Below are positions 6,729 through 8,145 of a stretch of DNA of 8,145 nucleotides, piece by piece. This DNA is from Pseudomonadota bacterium. GTDB taxonomy: Bacteria > Pseudomonadota > Alphaproteobacteria > Rs-D84. The notes below the pieces were generated by a model. The model was not told the origin of the DNA. It did no database searches and worked only from the letters and a program-made list of their open reading frames with translations. The position numbers and the translations under genes are program-made. Positions within the stretch are counted from its first letter, which is position 1; every line of letters starts with the position of its first letter. The stretch covers positions 1 through 8,145 of the forward strand of contig JAUNMD010000039.1 in assembly GCA_030531915.1 (NCBI GenBank), written 5' to 3'.

Positions 6729-8078
6729 ATGATTAAAATTACTATCGCAGGTCGCCCAAACACGGGCAAATCAACACTGTTCAACGGTTTGACCGGTACG
6801 CGTGATGCGCTGGTTCATGACCGTCCGGGGGTCACCCGCGACAGTTTGACGGGCACTATGCGCGACCGCACATACCAGATTACAGATACCGCGGGTCTGG
6901 AAAATGCCAAGACCGGCATCGCCGCGGATTCAACAAATATGGCATTGGACGCCATTGCGGCATCAGATGCGGTACTGTTCGTGGTTGATGGTCGCACGGG
7001 GATTACGGGTGCAGATTTGGATTGGGCGCGCTTGGTTCGTCGTAAAACGCGTGCGCCGGTATTACTGTTGGCGAATAAATGTGAATCATCGCGTCGTATG
7101 GCCGATGTGAATGATTTCTATAAATTGGGCTTTGGCGCGCCAACGGCGATTTCGGCGGAACATAAAATGGGCTTTGATGCAATTTATGAATTTGTTGATA
7201 AAATTGCCGCCGCCCGCGACGCTGCGGACATGGTTCAACCTGATGATAAACCAGCAACCGAAAAATTAAAGATTGCAATTTTGGGCCAACCAAATGTTGG
7301 GAAATCAACATTTGTAAATCGTGTCTTGGGTGAAAAGCGTCAGATTGTGCGCGATGCCCCCGGCATTACACGCGACACGGTTAAAATCCCAACACGCTTT
7401 TATGGGCGCGATATTATTTTGATGGATACTGCCGGCCTGCGACGCAAGGCGGGCGTGACCGATGATGTTGAAACATTGTCGGCATTGAAATCATTGGACG
7501 CGATTGACAAGGCGGACGTGGTAATCCTGATGGTGGACGCCACCCGCAATATTGAAAATCAGGCACTGGGAATTGCCGCACGCGTATATGATGCGGGCAA
7601 GATTTTATGTGTTGCCCTGAATAAATGGGATTTGGTTGAACCAGAAATTCGTGATGAAAAATTGCTGAAATTGAAACATCAATTTGCAAATTCATTTCAC
7701 CAGATTATCAAACCAATGATACTGGCGGTGTCTGCGGAAACCGGCATGGGGGTTCAGAATATGTTCCGCCGTATTTATGAACAATGGGACATTTCATCAT
7801 CGCAAGTCCCAACCAGTTTGATAAACCGCATTGTTGAAAAATTGGTTGCCACGCGCCAGCCACCGATGTCGCGCCTGAAACGCCCGATGAAGATTAAATT
7901 CGCGCGTCAAACGGGCCGTCACCCGATGAAGATTACAATCAATGTTGGTGGTGCGTCTGATATTCCAGAATCATACACGCGTTACCTGCGCCGCGGGATT
8001 GCCACGGAATTAAAGTGGGAACACCTGCCGGTGGTGATTGAATATCACAAGGACGAAAATCCATTCGAAGACAAATAA
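6729..8078 (+). CDS. der: Ribosome biogenesis GTPase Der (EngA)
   Basis: A 449-residue GTPase essential for 50S subunit assembly in bacteria. Domain 1 has G1 GRPNTGKS (8-15; the usual Val is Thr), GVTRD (34-38), DTAG (53-56) and NKCE (116-119). Domain 2 has GQPNVGKS (186-193), GITRD (212-216), DTAG (233-236) and NKWD (298-301), then the SAETG G5 block (335-339). The C-terminal KH-like domain runs from about 356 to 445, with PTSLIN, the basic MSRLKRPMKIKF and PVVIEYHKDENPF. The first G4 ends in Glu, not Asp, a variant I recall from alphaproteobacterial Der. The frame extends upstream to an ATG at 6717 and a TTG at 6693, but the TTG overlaps the promoter and family members begin just before the first beta strand. 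The ATG at 6729 with GGA about 9 bases upstream is therefore preferred. It is monocistronic, with its own promoter and terminator. Confidence 0.96.
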   Translation: MIKITIAGRPNTGKSTLFNGLTGTRDALVHDRPGVTRDSLTGTMRDRTYQITDTAGLENAKTGIAADSTNMALDAIAASDAVLFVVDGRTGITGADLDWARLVRRKTRAPVLLLANKCESSRRMADVNDFYKLGFGAPTAISAEHKMGFDAIYEFVDKIAAARDAADMVQPDDKPATEKLKIAILGQPNVGKSTFVNRVLGEKRQIVRDAPGITRDTVKIPTRFYGRDIILMDTAGLRRKAGVTDDVETLSALKSLDAIDKADVVILMVDATRNIENQALGIAARVYDAGKILCVALNKWDLVEPEIRDEKLLKLKHQFANSFHQIIKPMILAVSAETGMGVQNMFRRIYEQWDISSSQVPTSLINRIVEKLVATRQPPMSRLKRPMKIKFARQTGRHPMKITINVGGASDIPESYTRYLRRGIATELKWEHLPVVIEYHKDENPFEDK

Positions 8079-8080
8079 AG

Positions 8081-8110
8081 AAAACGGACACAATTTTGTG
8101 TCCGTTTTTT
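8081..8110. terminator. Intrinsic terminator after der
   Basis: Inverted repeat AAAACGGACACA (8081-8092), loop ATTT, TGTGTCCGTTTT (8097-8108) and further T to 8110. It begins 2 bases after the der stop. As the stem is flanked by an A-tract and a T-tract, it could also end transcription arriving on the minus strand. Confidence 0.88.
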
Positions 8111-8111
8111 A

Positions 8112-8145
8112 TTACTCATCTTTGTGTTGCAATATTGCGGTAAAT
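8112..8145 (-). CDS. Possible 3' end of a convergent gene (partial)
   Basis: On the minus strand the last 34 bases read FTAILQHKDE and then TAA at 8114-8112, immediately beyond the der terminator. The layout copies the lpoB/Yip1-like convergence, where a two-way hairpin sits between facing genes. Ten residues are too few to identify a product or prove coding. Confidence 0.35.
   Translation of the reverse strand, partial: FTAILQHKDE

Noticed and set aside
1..8145. CRISPR array, tRNA or rRNA gene, or riboswitch
   Set aside because: Gaps between genes are all under 70 bases, and I found no repeat-spacer pattern, cloverleaf or long structured leader.

Overview
The window is compactly coded Gram-negative chromosomal DNA, and I think it comes from an alphaproteobacterium. 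The evidence is two lipoproteins with signal peptidase II signals, a VirD4-type coupling ATPase, and a Der GTPase whose first G4 motif reads NKxE, a form I recall as common in alphaproteobacterial Der. The taxonomic call is inference; there is no rRNA or other phylogenetic marker here. Nearly every base lies in a gene, all intergenic gaps are shorter than 70 bases, and six of the seven visible stop codons in the main genes are TAA.

Left block (1-1739, minus strand): a probable operon reading rsmE (16S rRNA U1498 methyltransferase), rluB-like (rRNA pseudouridine synthase), then a membrane-anchored TPR protein cut by the left edge. rsmE and rluB overlap by 4 bases and the TPR gene follows after 34 bases. 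The first two genes are rRNA modification enzymes.

Middle block (1795-6016, plus strand): a probable three-gene operon. It starts with a 728-residue VirD4/TraG-type coupling ATPase. Next, almost without a gap, comes a COG3014-type lipoprotein, and 19 bases later an LpoB-like lipoprotein. COG3014 and LpoB genes are familiar neighbours; their linkage to a secretion coupling protein with no other type IV secretion gene in view is the most unusual point in the window. The block ends in a perfectly symmetric 12-bp stem terminator at 6024-6050.

Right block (6066-8078): a small Yip1-like membrane protein gene on the minus strand converges on that terminator and diverges from der (EngA), the two-domain GTPase of 50S ribosome assembly. 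The 66-base gap between them carries a good promoter whose -10 element lies inside a perfect palindrome. der ends in another hairpin terminator at 8081-8110, after which the last 34 bases may be the 3' end of a convergent gene.

I see no tRNA, rRNA, CRISPR array, insertion sequence or long repeat. Apart from the secretion-lipoprotein operon, this looks like ordinary core chromosome.
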